Source: Choristoneura fumiferana
Lineage: Eukaryota; Arthropoda; Insecta; Lepidoptera; Tortricidae
NCBI RefSeq assembly: GCF_025370935.1
Contig: NC_133481.1
Location: 10,924,610 to 10,988,609, forward strand
Length of the DNA stretch: 64,000 nucleotides
Direction of reading: 5' to 3'
Of the stretch, positions 46,899 to 59,681 are shown piece by piece. Position 1 is the first letter of the stretch; every line of letters starts with the position of its first letter. Under the pieces are notes generated by a model. It worked only from the letters and a program-made list of their open reading frames with translations, was not told where the DNA came from and made no database searches. Made by a program: the position numbers and the translations under genes.

Positions 46899-47512
46899 CC
46901 TACTAATATTATAAATGTGAAAGTTTGTGAGTGAGTGAGTATATTTCGAGTCGGGGCAGATATTTGTATGAAAAATACGAATGTTTGTTCTCGGGTCTTG
47001 GGTGTTTAATATGTATTTAAGTATGTATCTATCTATATAATTATATATTATCCGTTGCTTTAGTACCCATAGCTTTGCTAAGCTACTTTGGACTAGGTCA
47101 ATTTGGTGTGAATTGTCCCTTGATATTATTATTATTATTATTTGTTACTTCTTCACGCTGAAACGGCTGGACGAATTTGGATGAAATTTGGCAAAAAGTT
47201 AGTTTATAACCTGGATTAAACCATAGGATACTTCATATCCCGATATTCCCACGGGATAGGGATAAAATCTTGACTAAGAACCGCTGCGGCTTAGAGTCAT
47301 GAAATTTGGTATGTAGTTAGCGACATCTGGAATAACACATAGGCTACTTTTTATCCCGATGTTCCCACGGGAAAGGGATAAAATCTCGAACTAACAACCG
47401 CTGGGCTTAGAGTCATGAAATTTAGTATGTAGATAGCTGGACATCTGGAATAACACATAGGCTACTTTTTATCCCGATGTTCCATGGGATAGGGATAAAA
47501 TCTCGAAATTGG
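46899..47512 (+). repeat. Dispersed repeat with internal ~118-bp tandem units, truncated by the gap
   Basis: Starts CCTACTAATATTATAAATGT then GAAAGTTTGTGAGTGAGTGA. From about 47,155 it holds three successive units of about 118 bp, each with GGGATAGGGATAAAATCT or a near variant followed by an ACCGCTG.GGCTTAGAGTCAT module. It stops at the N gap; the full version at 61,287-62,269 has five units. Confidence 0.75.
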
Positions 47513-47612
47513 NNNNNNNNNNNNNNNNNNNNNNNNNNNNNNNNNNNNNNNNNNNNNNNNNNNNNNNNNNNNNNNNNNNNNNNNNNNNNNNNNNNNNNNN
47601 NNNNNNNNNNNN
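47513..47612. other. Assembly gap of exactly 100 N
   Basis: One hundred consecutive N, the conventional filler for a gap of unknown size. Contig 1 ends in a tandem-repeat element and contig 2 begins inside a palindromic hairpin element, both typical contig-break contexts. Open frames running through the N are meaningless. Confidence 0.99.
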
Positions 47613-47636
47613 CTTCGAGTTTCGTAGTAGCCCTGC

Positions 47637-47765
47637 TGGCCCTATCTACGAAATGCAAAACTCGACCTTCGTATGTTGCCATCCCGCTGACGCTTATCTC
47701 ATTTAATACACGAGTGAAAGGACGGTGCGATACGAACTTCGTTTTTCCAGTTTTGTAGTAGCCCC
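47637..47765. mobile_element. Palindromic hairpin element (copy-2 counterpart)
   Basis: Matches 26,698-26,828. The right arm of the preceding hairpin (47,613-47,636) is cut by the gap. Confidence 0.7.
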
Positions 47766-50700
47766 TCTGTGTTATGATTTTTTTACGTTGGCACTAAGTG
47801 ATGAACACTGTATTTTTACCTGTGCTTAAATTTTATCACTTTATCGTAAAAGTGCATTTATATTTTCAAAATAGAATATTGAATGCTTTAATGTTATTTT
47901 TGTTATCATAAAATATACGTTTCACCGACTATTTACAATTGTATCGGAAACCGAAATCATAGAGCAGCACTGTTCGTTTTATGCTGGCCACATTATTTTT
48001 ACATTTGACATTTCAGACTGTCATTTTAGTATCTAGGTTTCACAAATAGACCATAATCAAATCAGTCCCGTGGTTCATCCACTAATCATGAGTTTTTCAT
48101 TAACAGATAGTAAAAATGACATCATTTTATGTTTGTACTGGACTTAAATTCGTAATTTTCCGGACGTGTGAATTGATAACATTGTGTTTACGCCAATAAC
48201 AGCCTTCCGAGTTCTTTAAAAATAAAGCTCCTTTGGGCAGTCGGGTAAAAAATCTCGAGGTTCTTACTTATTTTCACAGAACGAAAAACGAAATAGTTGC
48301 AAATAAGCATTTTTAATCACCCAAACACACATAAAAGCTGAAGTATATTACAGTTGCCATAATACATGTCCTAATCTACGCACATATTCGCTTATTTGTT
48401 TTAATTTCTCTCTATACTCCACATTTGGTTTTCACAATACATTTATCATTAAGTTGTTAATATTAACGAAACACAACTGTCAGTATCAGAAAGCAAACAT
48501 AATATCGACTAATAAAGAGAGCACATATCAACATGCAAAATTCCTATTAGATTCGAACAAATGAATGCGATAAACCAACCGTTATTGGTGTTGCTTATCT
48601 GCGTAATTAGAAAGAAACTAATCTGTTACCATTTGTGTTTGTAATGGGAACCTGTGAGTGCCATGCAGTCGCGCGCGATAACGGTATAGATTATTGCGGG
48701 TTATTAGTAATCGGCTCAATCGAAATCCATAGATATTGATGTTACTCGAGTAAGCCATTTTACGCAACCAAAAGATTATCGTGTGTTTGTTTTTTTGTGA
48801 AGTGAAGAGGGATGCCTTTGCCTAGCAGTGAGACACAAAATGGGCTATATTAAAAAAATACCAAACCCATTGCCCAAACCCGTTGAATTACTGAGCATAA
48901 TACTCACAAACAACTTTCATATATTTAACTGCGGACGAAATGATCCTTGAAAATTATATTATGAGCATTGTAAAGTGATACACGGGGAATTGAGGGTAAT
49001 GGCCCAGTCGTTAACAAAGACATTTCAAAAATTACGCACCGCGGAATTGGGCACTTTCCGCCCGCCGCGGATTCGTCATGAGGGAGTGCGCATCAAATAT
49101 TCAATTTTAAAACAACCGCTAAGAGCGAAACGTCATCGCCTACACCGCCGCAGCTGAGACTTGGCGATTTAGAAATTTGGGTACAGATGGGACACGCACT
49201 TTGCCCACCCAGAAATGAGATAAGTAACAAATTGCATTAGCGAAAGTGAAACATACGAACGAACAGGAAAAAATATCACCTTAAATGTCAGCAAATTGCC
49301 TCTGGTAATGGTTTAGAACGTGCAAGTGACAACAAGAAATGCTGGGTCTCTTGCAAATTATACTGTCAAGAACAAGAAAATGGCAAAGAGAGTAGGAAAA
49401 ATTTCATTAGCGCCAATCAAATTGACGAGGTCCAAAATGAAGCTCGCGAGAGAGTCATAATCACGGAGTTCAGAAGGCACCCCTCGACGTGAGGTCTTAT
49501 TAAAGGAATAATATTTACAAAACGAGACGCCTCAGAAATCCCCAAATTAAGATCTCGCTGAAACCCGCCCAACTTCCACAAAGTGGAATCATTAAATTAA
49601 AAATGTAAACTTTTCTCTTAGCAAGGTAATGGGCATCCCGATGTAGATAAATAGATGGAATAGCTGCAAAAAGGAGCATTTTCCTGTTCATTAAATTTTT
49701 CTTTCGCTTTTTTATTTCGACCCCTGGTGCTAATTTTGTTGGAATTCACGCCCCTCGGCTCCACCCGCTGGGGCTCAATCACAGAAATTTTATATCCGGA
49801 ATTAAATAAGTACCCGACAGCATTACGAACAAAATTTAATATGAGCTTATTTCATCAGAGTTTCTTTCTTAATTAATCAGATACTGCGTTGCGCTTCTTT
49901 CGTTTAATGTGAAACCAAAAGATTACGATTAATCTTATTTTTCCTGTGTTTGCAGACAAGTCCTCGCCTTAATTGCAGTCTTGTTCCTGTGACTCGGCTC
50001 GGATCGGTCCCGAAGATGTCAGGAATTCAATCAAGAAGCGAAATATTCTCATCAGTGGCAACTTATTCCAGAGGGTGGTTTATGTTGGTAACTCGATTGT
50101 CTTCATAGATTCAGCGGTAGATACTCTCTGAAGGAAACGGCAGTGCGCTCGGTAGCAAATGCAATTATACCTACTAATATGCCGTCTGCGACCACCGCCC
50201 GCCACACCGCACGCTCCAAGGGACGCCACCCTTTAACTGTTTAGAGGAGATCAGTTGAAATTTAGTTATCGTGCTCTTGCACCTGAGTTTGCTTGTCAAT
50301 TATATAACTGGTGGCAAAATTAGATGCAGTACTACTTCAGAAAACTTTATCAACTGCTCTTTAGTAAAGAAAATCTGCCTTTAATCCTTCGAATAAGATA
50401 AATAGAGGCGAGACGAATATCGCGTTTCATATTTTGTGCAAATATTATTTTAATATCCGACATCAAACATCTCGTTCGCCAGACGATATCGATGCTCTCA
50501 TAAGATATTGATTGGTACAAATAAGGAAATCGAATTATTCAATGTCCGCCCCTCATTTGTTTCCGGCCCCCTCCAGCAGAGATGAAGAAATTCTTTCGAG
50601 TTTTCGATTACTTGTCTAATTAATTTTATAGATTCATTTGTCTTGAGCACTTTGAATTAAGCGCAAACATTAGAGTCCAGTTATTATATTGACTGAGAAT

Positions 50701-51255
50701 TTTAAACTACGTAGGTAGATACTAAAAAATATTCTTAAATTGTCGCTGTCATTATATTCCCTGCAGCTTAGCAGATTACAGGTGCGTTCCTGGTCGTACT
50801 TCAAGATGTGTGGAAGGAGGGAGTGGGGTAGGGGTGTGAAACACGAGCAGTTAGGGTATGGTGATGAGAGGGAAAGTTCATAGCGTTTCTCATCACGCCT
50901 CCGCGCGCAAGTGGGTGAGTGCGGTTAGTGACCAGAGCAACGCACCGGCCATTCATGACGTAATTGGCGAGAGGGCTCATTAAACACAAGGATTCTCACA
51001 TGGTGCGCACGTTAGCACCTTCATGGGGGCATCGGGGACCAGTTTAACACGCTACTGAGATTTATTTATAAAAAAATAATTAGAAGACACATTATCAAAG
51101 ACCTACAATTCATGTGCCTGCATCGGCTGTCAGTCACTCACTATAAATGGTCTTTAGTATTATTCACTAGTTTTATTGCATATGGGTACTTTATCTATTT
51201 ATATTATATTACTACTACGTTATTATATTAGTATTATAATACATTACTAACTTTA
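47766..51255. other. Noncoding DNA of copy 2
   Basis: Counterpart of 26,829-30,319, including the LINE-tail fragment at 48,799-48,858. No gene recognised. Open frames such as 48,975-49,157 exist in only one copy because of a single G-run difference (GGGCCC in copy 1, GGCCC in copy 2), which argues against coding. Confidence 0.4.
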
Positions 51256-51421
51256 TTTCGCGGCTTCGCTCCCGGGAGAGAAAAATGTTGGCTTACTCTC
51301 TTTTCTATCCTGTGAGAATTTCGAAAAATCCCTTCGTCTGCCAAATTTCAAGTCTCTAGCTCCAGTGGTTATAGGCCGTGTTTTCTGTCAGTCCGTCACT
51401 CAATTTAACGTTAATAAGTAT
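51256..51421 (-). repeat. Dispersed repeat fragment (CGCGGCTTCGC end), copy 2
   Basis: Counterpart of 30,320-30,520, lacking the 31 bp present at 30,400-30,430. Confidence 0.55.
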
Positions 51422-51487
51422 TTTAAAGGTATACATTTTGTGATTTATTAATCAACTTACATTTTGTCAGTATCTGTCCAAGCTACC

Positions 51488-51690
51488 TTTTTAGGGTTCC
51501 ATAGCCCTACAAGGAAACCTTATAGAAGTCTTTTAGTTCCGGCATGTCGGTCCGTCCGTCCGCCCGCGGCTTAGCTTTGAGACTGTTAGTGTTAGAAAGC
51601 TGTTATTTTGCATGAGTAGAGTATGTACCTATATTTGTTAACTAAGTCGACAAAATGGTAAAATAAAAATATAAAAAAACAATTTTTGGT
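51488..51690 (+). repeat. Dispersed repeat with GTCCGTCCG module, copy 2
   Basis: Counterpart of 30,583-30,780, with one fewer perfect TCCG unit (GTCCGTCCGTCCGCCCGCGG). Confidence 0.6.
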
Positions 51691-52176
51691 GATCTAAACA
51701 GACACCGAATATTATTCGCGCAGTCGATCAGGTACTACAATAAATATTATTTATATCATACACCATCATAGCATAGTATACATTAAGTAGTTAATATCGG
51801 GACTATTAACAGTAACAAATATCACCCATAAGGGTTGCTTATTCAAAATAGGTATGGTATGTCAGATTGGCTCGTCGGGGCACAGTTCGCACAAAAGGTG
51901 CACAGGCGGACACCTCAGTGATTTCACAACAAACACGTCGCCATCTCGCTACCACACGATATTATGTCGATCGAAAATTCTCTATCGCTGTTCAAATTTT
52001 GGAACAGTTTCTTATCCCTTGAGAACTCCTCGAATTTTTATTAAAAATCACCGTTTCTTTTCATGCTCTAATCGAAACTTTAGACTGTTAAATACCTAAC
52101 GATTGAAAGTACTGGAACGATTTAAAAATGCTTCCACAAATAGGAAGCTATATTAACATATAGTAGATTGTACAAG

Positions 52177-52255
52177 AGCATAAAACGTGCCATTTTACCC
52201 GAGCGAGGCGAGGTTGCATGGATAGACGCGTCGAGGGGAAAATGCGTTTAATGCT
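52177..52255. mobile_element. Short palindromic hairpin element (copy-2 counterpart)
   Basis: Matches 31,275-31,357 with a shorter loop; the arms are the same. Confidence 0.5.
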
Positions 52256-54585
52256 AGATGTTTTACACTGCTTTTCACTTAGATTGTGAGGAAATGAAAT
52301 AGCAGAGGAAGCAATTTTCACTTTCTATGTACCTTTTATTTTTTTTAATTGATATGATTGGTTTTTTTGGTTATTGGTTATTTATTTTAATTGATATGAT
52401 TGGTTTTTTGTTTTATATAAATTAAAAATTATTAAAAAATATGTACTTAGAAACTTTTTTTTGTGGCTGTTGACACCTGATTACCTTGGTCGTAGACGAA
52501 GATTTTACTTTACGCACTAGAGCACAAAAAGTCATTTTATGTCGACCAGATTCAGCATAAATACGAACTTTACGAGCATGAGAAGTCAAAAAGTACTTTT
52601 TGTTGCGGGAAAGTTATAAAATTATTAGTAAAACTATACAATGCTTTATCCGATATTTTTATAAGGATCCATTAAAAGGCATGAGGTAAGGAAGATATTA
52701 GTAAATTTTCTATGGGTACGTACGTTTTTTTTAGTCGTTATCACCTACTGTAAGTATTGTTACCGATAACGGTTGACGTAATTGTATATAATATTCCCCA
52801 AAAGCATGAGTAAAACTAAGAGGTTTGAAAATAGGCGCTACGTCAAAAGCACAGGTGGGGTGTCGGCACGACCCTTTAGAAAATCATTTCCATTCCGTTT
52901 TCCGAACTGAAAATTGCCCACGGACGGTCAAAGGGTTAACGATTTAGTGTTTATTTGAATCCGGCCTTTGTTAGTTTAAAAGGCGTTAGAATGTAAACGG
53001 ATCCTTTGTTTCGATTGCCGTTTGTTTTGCACCCACACCGCGTTTAAACGTCATAAGTTTTCTACGTAATGGGTGCTATTTGTGCTTTGTTTTTGGGAAG
53101 TTTATTAAGCGATATATTGATCAGATAAAGTTTAGATTTTGTTTCAACTAATTTCCTACATTTAAATAGACCCGCGCATGTTAATACCAATGACTCCCAT
53201 AGAATCCCACAACAGTATTAAAAAGAACAAAATTAATACGTCAGTTGATTTACCTAATCTTAACGTATTTCTATCTTTATCTTAATACTCGAAGAGCTAC
53301 CGTTCGGGTATTATAAGAGAAAAGAATTCGAAATGACATAAAGCTTTGAATTCCATTAGGTAGATTAATACCTTGGGACTCTCGGATTATAAATATACAA
53401 ACAAACTAATACAAATAAACTGGTAATAGAATGCAATAACAAAATCGAAATATCATTTGATGACGTCGTGAAACTGATTTAAGATCAGTGATGCAAAATT
53501 TTACAAAAAAGTTAACAAGACTGTAACAAAAACGCGAGAATCAGACCGCTATGCTTTGCATTCCCTTTTTATATGAACCACAGCATGGCATCGGGCTCAA
53601 TGAGTCCTCGCAGTGGGGAGTCCACGGTAGCTCCTCATACCTTTTTGTACGGCCAACGTTTTATCAAATACGGTAATGGTCGGCTTTATGGCGCCAACAA
53701 AAGAAGCGTGCCAACAGAGGCGTTAAATCCTTTACGATTTGATGATGATCACGCATTTGTCATCCGAACAGTTTTGGGCCTCGTTATTACCCATGCGTAG
53801 TGCAACGCGCATTCTATTCTGAGAGGGATTTGATCTTCTAAAATAATTTGGTGCCACTTACCCAGGTGCTTGGTTCCGACGTGACAATTCAGTGAATGGA
53901 ATTTTCTGAAACTGTGCCGATAGGTCTTAAAATTGGGTAACGACAATTTAGGTGCACTCATTAAACTAATTTTTCACCTAAGAAGAAGCCAAAATAAAAC
54001 GTCCACAAATGAAATTAAACTATTTTGGTTAAAATGAAATAAATAGTCATGCTGAAGAAACTAAACACGGATAGGTAATTAATGCAATACTAACTACGGA
54101 ATAGGTTTTGTAAATTTATCTGTGATATGGTCAGGATTGATCGTATTAAAGCTAGGGTTGTAACCTGGACCCAAAACACCGACAACAATCAATTAACCCA
54201 CAATAATATTGAGTAAAATAATCACACCAATAAGAAAACACAATGAGGAAATATTCCAATCGAGCACCAACTAATCAGATTGGGCGATGATTGTTCAAGA
54301 CCAAATTCTATGGCACAAATAATGGGTCCTACCTGGAAAATAGGTTCTAATGCATGAAATTTCGCAAAAATAAATTAATAAACACGAAATGAAACATTGA
54401 TAAGCATTTCTTTGAAAAAAATACTGAGTTTAATATCCTGCGTTGCGGGTGTGTCGAGGTCTTCCAGGCTACCCCTTAGCCTGAGAGCGACCGGCGAGCG
54501 GCCGAGTCCGCCCGAACGTTTTCGAACGAAACCGAATCCGGCCGAACGAAACCGAACGCGCGCCGCGAGCGAGATAGCGACATAC

Positions 54586-54612
54586 CTGTCTGGCGCTTTC
54601 ATTGACAGGCAC
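54586..54612 (-). other. Candidate 27-nt microexon (copy-2 counterpart)
   Basis: Identical to 33,635-33,661, including the pyrimidine tract and AG on the acceptor side and GTATGT on the donor side. Confidence 0.25.
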
Positions 54613-57250
54613 CTGAAATGAAGAAAAAAATCGATCCAATTCGTTGAAAATTTAAATTTCAAAAAATTTTGACTGACTACTCACTGCACGGGCGGTATAA
54701 ACACAGATAAATTTACATGCAATCTGACTATTAGTGGAAGATTCGCCTCTGTTGTGAAAAAATGGTAAGCATGCACCGAAAAAAAATAAGTATGTCCAGT
54801 TCGAATTAGTTCATCTCAGCTTTCACTCTATAGGTATCTATTCAAACAGCAACTGACACACACAATTGACATGTTCATAGTCGCGATCAATCAAAGAAAA
54901 AAATAAGTACCTATTCCCTTTATGAGGGGACATAATGCAACAAAAAACGAAACATACAAAAATTAAAAGTAAACATGCCAAAAAAGAACAAACAATAATA
55001 GGGCAAAAACAGTTAAAAACAACATTGCAAGATGCATTAGGACAGTTGTTAAAATATGGGGTAGCGTCGAGCGGCTTGACTCCGGGAATATTGTGCGCTT
55101 GCACGCGATCTCGCTGCGCGGCGCCGGCGCGATCGGCCGCTCTCGGGCACGCTCGGCCACGCTCGGCTCATACGTCAACTACGAGTATCCATAGTGTATT
55201 CAAAAACATGGTAAGATAACCGGAAGCTGGGTTTTATTTCCCTATGATATCATAGTAGATTAAAATAAAGTTTATGCGTTGTCTGTCGTCATATCTAGCG
55301 CGAAGTTACGTTGTTCTTGGTAAAGTACAAAAAACTTCTACACTGGAACGATACCTATACCTACTGCAATCTATTACTATTACTAAGTAACAACACATTT
55401 GAATACGGCAAGGAATTAATCAATAAAAACTGATTACTATAGTACCATTAATATATAGCTGTAGCCAGCAAAAGGTTACTCCCTCCCAATGGACGAATTT
55501 ATTAAATTATTACCGGACGAGATCACGCAAACGAAATCGTAAAATTAAAGGAAATCCATTCCGTCAAATTGAACGCAATCCACTAACATATTTCTGTATT
55601 GGTTAGGGCCAAGTTTTATGGTTATTACGAGAACGTGTTGCTGAAATATTTTAGAAAATGACGTGAGTTAGACAACGCCGGCTAATAATGAAGTCGTCAA
55701 AACTGCTGAAAAGAAAAATTACTAAACGGAACAAAAGTGGCAAACAATAAAAAGAACGAGCAATAAATAAAGTAGTCCGACGGAACGGTGCAGACAATAC
55801 ATTTCACTTCGCGTGTGAACAGAACGCTGATGACTATCGTTTTGTGCTATTTTGACACAAATATTTTTCTCGTCGATATTGTAATCGCCGGCACTTACCG
55901 CGTAGAACCCACACATGTAAAATCGAGAGTCACTACTCGAAAAACCTATCTATCAATATTAGAACACAAAAAAAATGCAAGTCAGTTAATAATCCCGAAT
56001 CGGCAATCGACAATGGAAATAGTCACAGTCACTTTTTTAATAATGGCAACTCGGTATTTTTTCTTTTTTATTGCCACCCTAGGTACGTTTGACATTTGAA
56101 CCGTCTGATGACTCGACCGCCATGATTGATCGTCGCGACCCACTAAATGAGTGCAATTTAGCGTATATTTCCCCACTTCCAATTTAATGTTTAATTTTGT
56201 TATTGTTATATAATTCATAAATACTTAATCAACGCTAAGCTTGCTCAATGTTAAGCTAAATTTGTAAAAGCCTACAGCAAATTCTTTAAACCAAATAAAA
56301 TTCAAATTATTAACATACAAATTAACTGTTGAACTGTGACTGGTAATCATTTGTCAGTCCGGAGTGTCATTCGGATCCCACAGTAAGATTACAATTCGCT
56401 GTCATTCCAGACTGTAGTCTTGGACGATTAATTTAAAGTTCAAATTTCATGTCTTCTTCTCGCAGCCTGTATCTAACAACTTCAAGATTTGTTTGACAGT
56501 TGTAAACAATAATGAATCTTATGACAACCATGTCAGTGATGGAATTAGTGTGTTTGTTGTTATTGTCGAAGAAATGAGCGTTGTGGTGTACAATTTATCA
56601 TCGAAGCAAGTATCCGCCCAAGCCGTAACGAATCACTAGTAAATAAATTGACCACAGACGTTTCGGGCATTTCTTTTGAGGTGGCGTCCGGAGGTACTTT
56701 GATATCCATTTGTAGCCAAGGCTTTATTGTTTTATGTGATTCATCAAGATGTAGTTAACCTGTGCATGTTCAATCGCTTTTTTTTACGACTACTGACTAT
56801 TGAGAAAGGGATAGCTGGAAACAAGTTTATACCTTTTTATTCATCCATTTTGTTTTTAGCTTTTTATCATCCGCAATTCTAACCCATAGCATAAACATAA
56901 ATTTTTGTGGGTGCTTGCACTATACGACTATCACATAAGCACATAAGCTGTAGGTAGAAGAGAGTTAAGACCTTTAAAATTCAACTTCACTAGCACTTCC
57001 TACCAACAGAAGTAACGCTACTTATCAATCTCAAATATGTTACAAACTAAGCCAATAAATTACATATGACAGGCAGAATTAGATTGATACGTTCTAGGCT
57101 AAACATTCAATTGATTCGACGCCGGGATGTGGGGGTCTAACAGCCTATTTACAACGACATGTCAAACAAAGCTACGCATCAAATATAGTAAAATATGTAT
57201 ATCCTATGGATCTGACTATATCTATACCTACACCTACTATAAAAAGAGCA

Positions 57251-58051
57251 TCTGGGTCAATCAACTTTTTAGTGTAGCTGGTTGCGATGGTGACGTCTCC
57301 TGGGTCACTTTTTAAAAGTATGATTTTATGGAGTACAAATCCACTAAAGTTACGAATTGTGACAGTTTTAAGGCAATTCCTTCATGGCTCACCTCATAAG
57401 CATGCTAGTAGTATACATTTAAGCAAGTGTATCACTAATTTCACGTTTTAAACTTTCGTAATTTTTACTCTCATAGTCAAAATACCACAAACGGGACTTA
57501 ACACGCTAAAACAAATAAGTAATATTTACCTCGACGTTTCGACCACATTACAGTGACCGTGGTCACAAGTAAACTGAAGTGTGGGGTGTCAAGTCTGCTT
57601 AGCAGCGCGAGTCCTTCGAACTTCCCGCACTTGGTCACAAAAAGTACCGGCACTCGTATCTCAAACTGCGCGTAGTAATCCTGTTATAAATAAGCGTCGG
57701 CGTCGGGATCCTGGGATGAATGTTCGGAGGGACGATCGGACGTTGTTAGTGTTGTGTGTCGGTGTGATGGGGCGACAAATAAAAATGACCAAGTGCGGGT
57801 AGTTCGAGATACGAGTGCCGGTACTTTTTGTGATTAAGTGTGGGAAGTTCGAAGGACTCGCGCTGCTAGGTAGACTGGACATCCCACACTTCAGTCTACT
57901 CGTGACCACGGCCACTGTAATGTGGTCGAAACGTCGAGGTAAATATTACTCGTGTGTTTTAGCGTGATAAGTTCCGTTTGTGGTATTTTGATTATCACTG
58001 ATGTCTCCTGGGTCACGGGACAGAATAACAACACTTAAGTTGATTGACACA
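57251..58051. mobile_element. Nested inverted-repeat element pair (copy-2 counterpart)
   Basis: Counterpart of 36,300-37,110; the inner foldback spans 57,477-57,991. It differs by several small indels (for example CTTGGTCACAAAAAGTACCG against CTTGGTCAGTTGGTCACGAA), more than surrounding unique DNA. Confidence 0.65.
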
Positions 58052-59676
58052 TCTCATCTACAAATATTTTGAAATACAAATCATCAACATATTGTAACCA
58101 TATCGAATTGTTTTAAAGTCTCAGGTCTAGAAAGAAAGAAGTTTAGTGAAAAAAAACAGCAGTTACCAAAGGTTTTTTTTTAACTCGGATGACACACTTA
58201 TGTGCTTATTAACTTGAATTATTTTATAGTACTAATAATGTAGTATTTAGTGGGCTCGACTTATCCTTATGTTTAATACAGTAGGTACACATATAATTAA
58301 ACACAACGAAGTCCTTAAAAGCTGTCTATACAAAGATGTTATTAAGTAGTATATTTATCTAGTTTATTTACGATTGAATTAGGCGAATAATGTTTATTTC
58401 CGAGTACAGTAGCGGAATTGATTATAATTACAATGGAATCATAAATCTCGATTCGTGAGTTCGAGAGCCAGGAATTTCATAGCTCTCAATTAAAACGTAG
58501 AAATAATTATTTGGAAGCATCCACCCCCACTTGGAAATCAAATTAATAATGTAAATACGAGTAGCTGTCCCTCCTCCACAGATACTCAACCTCTTTATTA
58601 GATATTCTAAGATGATTTGCTAAAATTAAAATTAGAAGTAAATTTTAATAAGTATCTGTAGGTTTAGATGTGGCTTACAAATTGACATTTGAAAGTTCCA
58701 GGCTCAACTGAAGAGTGACCGAAGTGGCGAGCATAAGGACAGTGACTCTTAGTGAAACACACGGCACACCACACAATCAGGAAATAACGAACTGATAAAC
58801 AAAACTTGTCGCACTTAGGCTAATCTAACCATCCTAATAAACGATTTTATCAATTAATGGCAATGCTCAAAATCTGTAAAGCTTCGTTTTCTCCAAACAA
58901 AAACAATGCAGGAGAGTATAGCCTCATCTCTACTTTCTATGGCAGGTAACAGCAGCGCGGCGTCATAACAACTCGATTCCCAGTTACCTACACTTTTTAC
59001 ATGACGTCAATGATGACAAGTGTTTGTGAACGAGAACTCCTAGGGGTTGCTCTCGAAAGCATACTTACTTACCTAACGCACTCTTCTTTCACATTCCATT
59101 CACTCGACGCCACCGGATAATAGTTCCATCTCTTCATTAAATATTGCATCCGAAAACTTACATTATTTAATTGAATTAAAAATGAATGAATGAATTGCAT
59201 TAAATAATGTGAGTAAATGGAAAACAAAAGCAACAGCAGCATCAACTCTTTAAGCGCACCTGCCCTAACAAACTTTTGAAACCAAATTTTTTAAGGAAAA
59301 ATAATAGCACTGTTATCTTCCGAAGGGCATTCATTTCCCTTCATCCGCAATACAGCGAGAAACAGCGCAATTAGTGCGTTACCTTTCGTTTAAAACACGT
59401 TTTCCAGTTAAAGAGATGAGAAAGCTACAATAAGATATTATAATAATTAGCTACGTATCTAATTACTTCTCAATTTGGTTTTTTTTTTTAAATCTTATTT
59501 AACGTTGAATTAAGGAATTGTTATTAAAATCAAACAAAATCTTTGTAGTTTGTATTTGTAGGTACTTTTTATTATTTAGTTGCTTTGAAACAATCACTAA
59601 TAAATAACGAATTCAGTACATTATTTTGAGGAAGAATCTGATTTTATTGTTTTAGTGTGATGTATTTCCTTTCTAA
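58052..59676. other. Noncoding DNA of copy 2 up to the empty target site
   Basis: Counterpart of 37,111-38,720. The 26-bp ATGAATGAATGAATTGCATT-type insertion at 59,178-59,205 is specific to this copy. No gene recognised. Confidence 0.4.
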
Positions 59677-59681
59677 CTAGT
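59677..59681 (+). other. Empty BEL/Pao integration site (single CTAGT)
   Basis: One CTAGT in the context TTCTAACTAGTAAAAATT, matching the left and right flanks of the element in copy 1. It is the pre-insertion allele, not an excision scar, because only one target copy and no LTR remnant are present. Confidence 0.9.

Larger units (their letters stand above)
26674..47512 (+). repeat. Copy 1 of a large direct duplication (probably unmerged haplotype or contig overlap)
   Basis: Colinear with 47,613-62,128. Long stretches are identical; for example between 28,021 and 29,755 I see one single-base indel and one substitution. The first base matches the first base after the N gap and the last base matches 62,128. 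It is 20,839 bp versus 14,516 bp. The difference is the BEL/Pao element plus its target duplication (6,546 bp), offset by about two fewer ~118-bp tandem units near the gap. The allele-like similarity, the 100-N gap and exact end-to-start correspondence point to an assembly overlap rather than a biological tandem duplication. Confidence 0.85.
51691..57250. other. Noncoding DNA of copy 2
   Basis: Counterpart of 30,781-36,299. It holds the hairpin at 52,177-52,255, a local 40-bp tandem duplication at about 52,360-52,400 (TTAATTGATATGATTGG twice), the GC-rich island near 54,440-54,585, the candidate microexon at 54,586-54,612 (minus strand) and the candidate recursive splice junction at 56,082/56,083. 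No gene recognised. Confidence 0.4.

Noticed and set aside
47422..47758. Open frames running through the N gap
   Set aside because: They depend on unknown bases and join unrelated contig ends.
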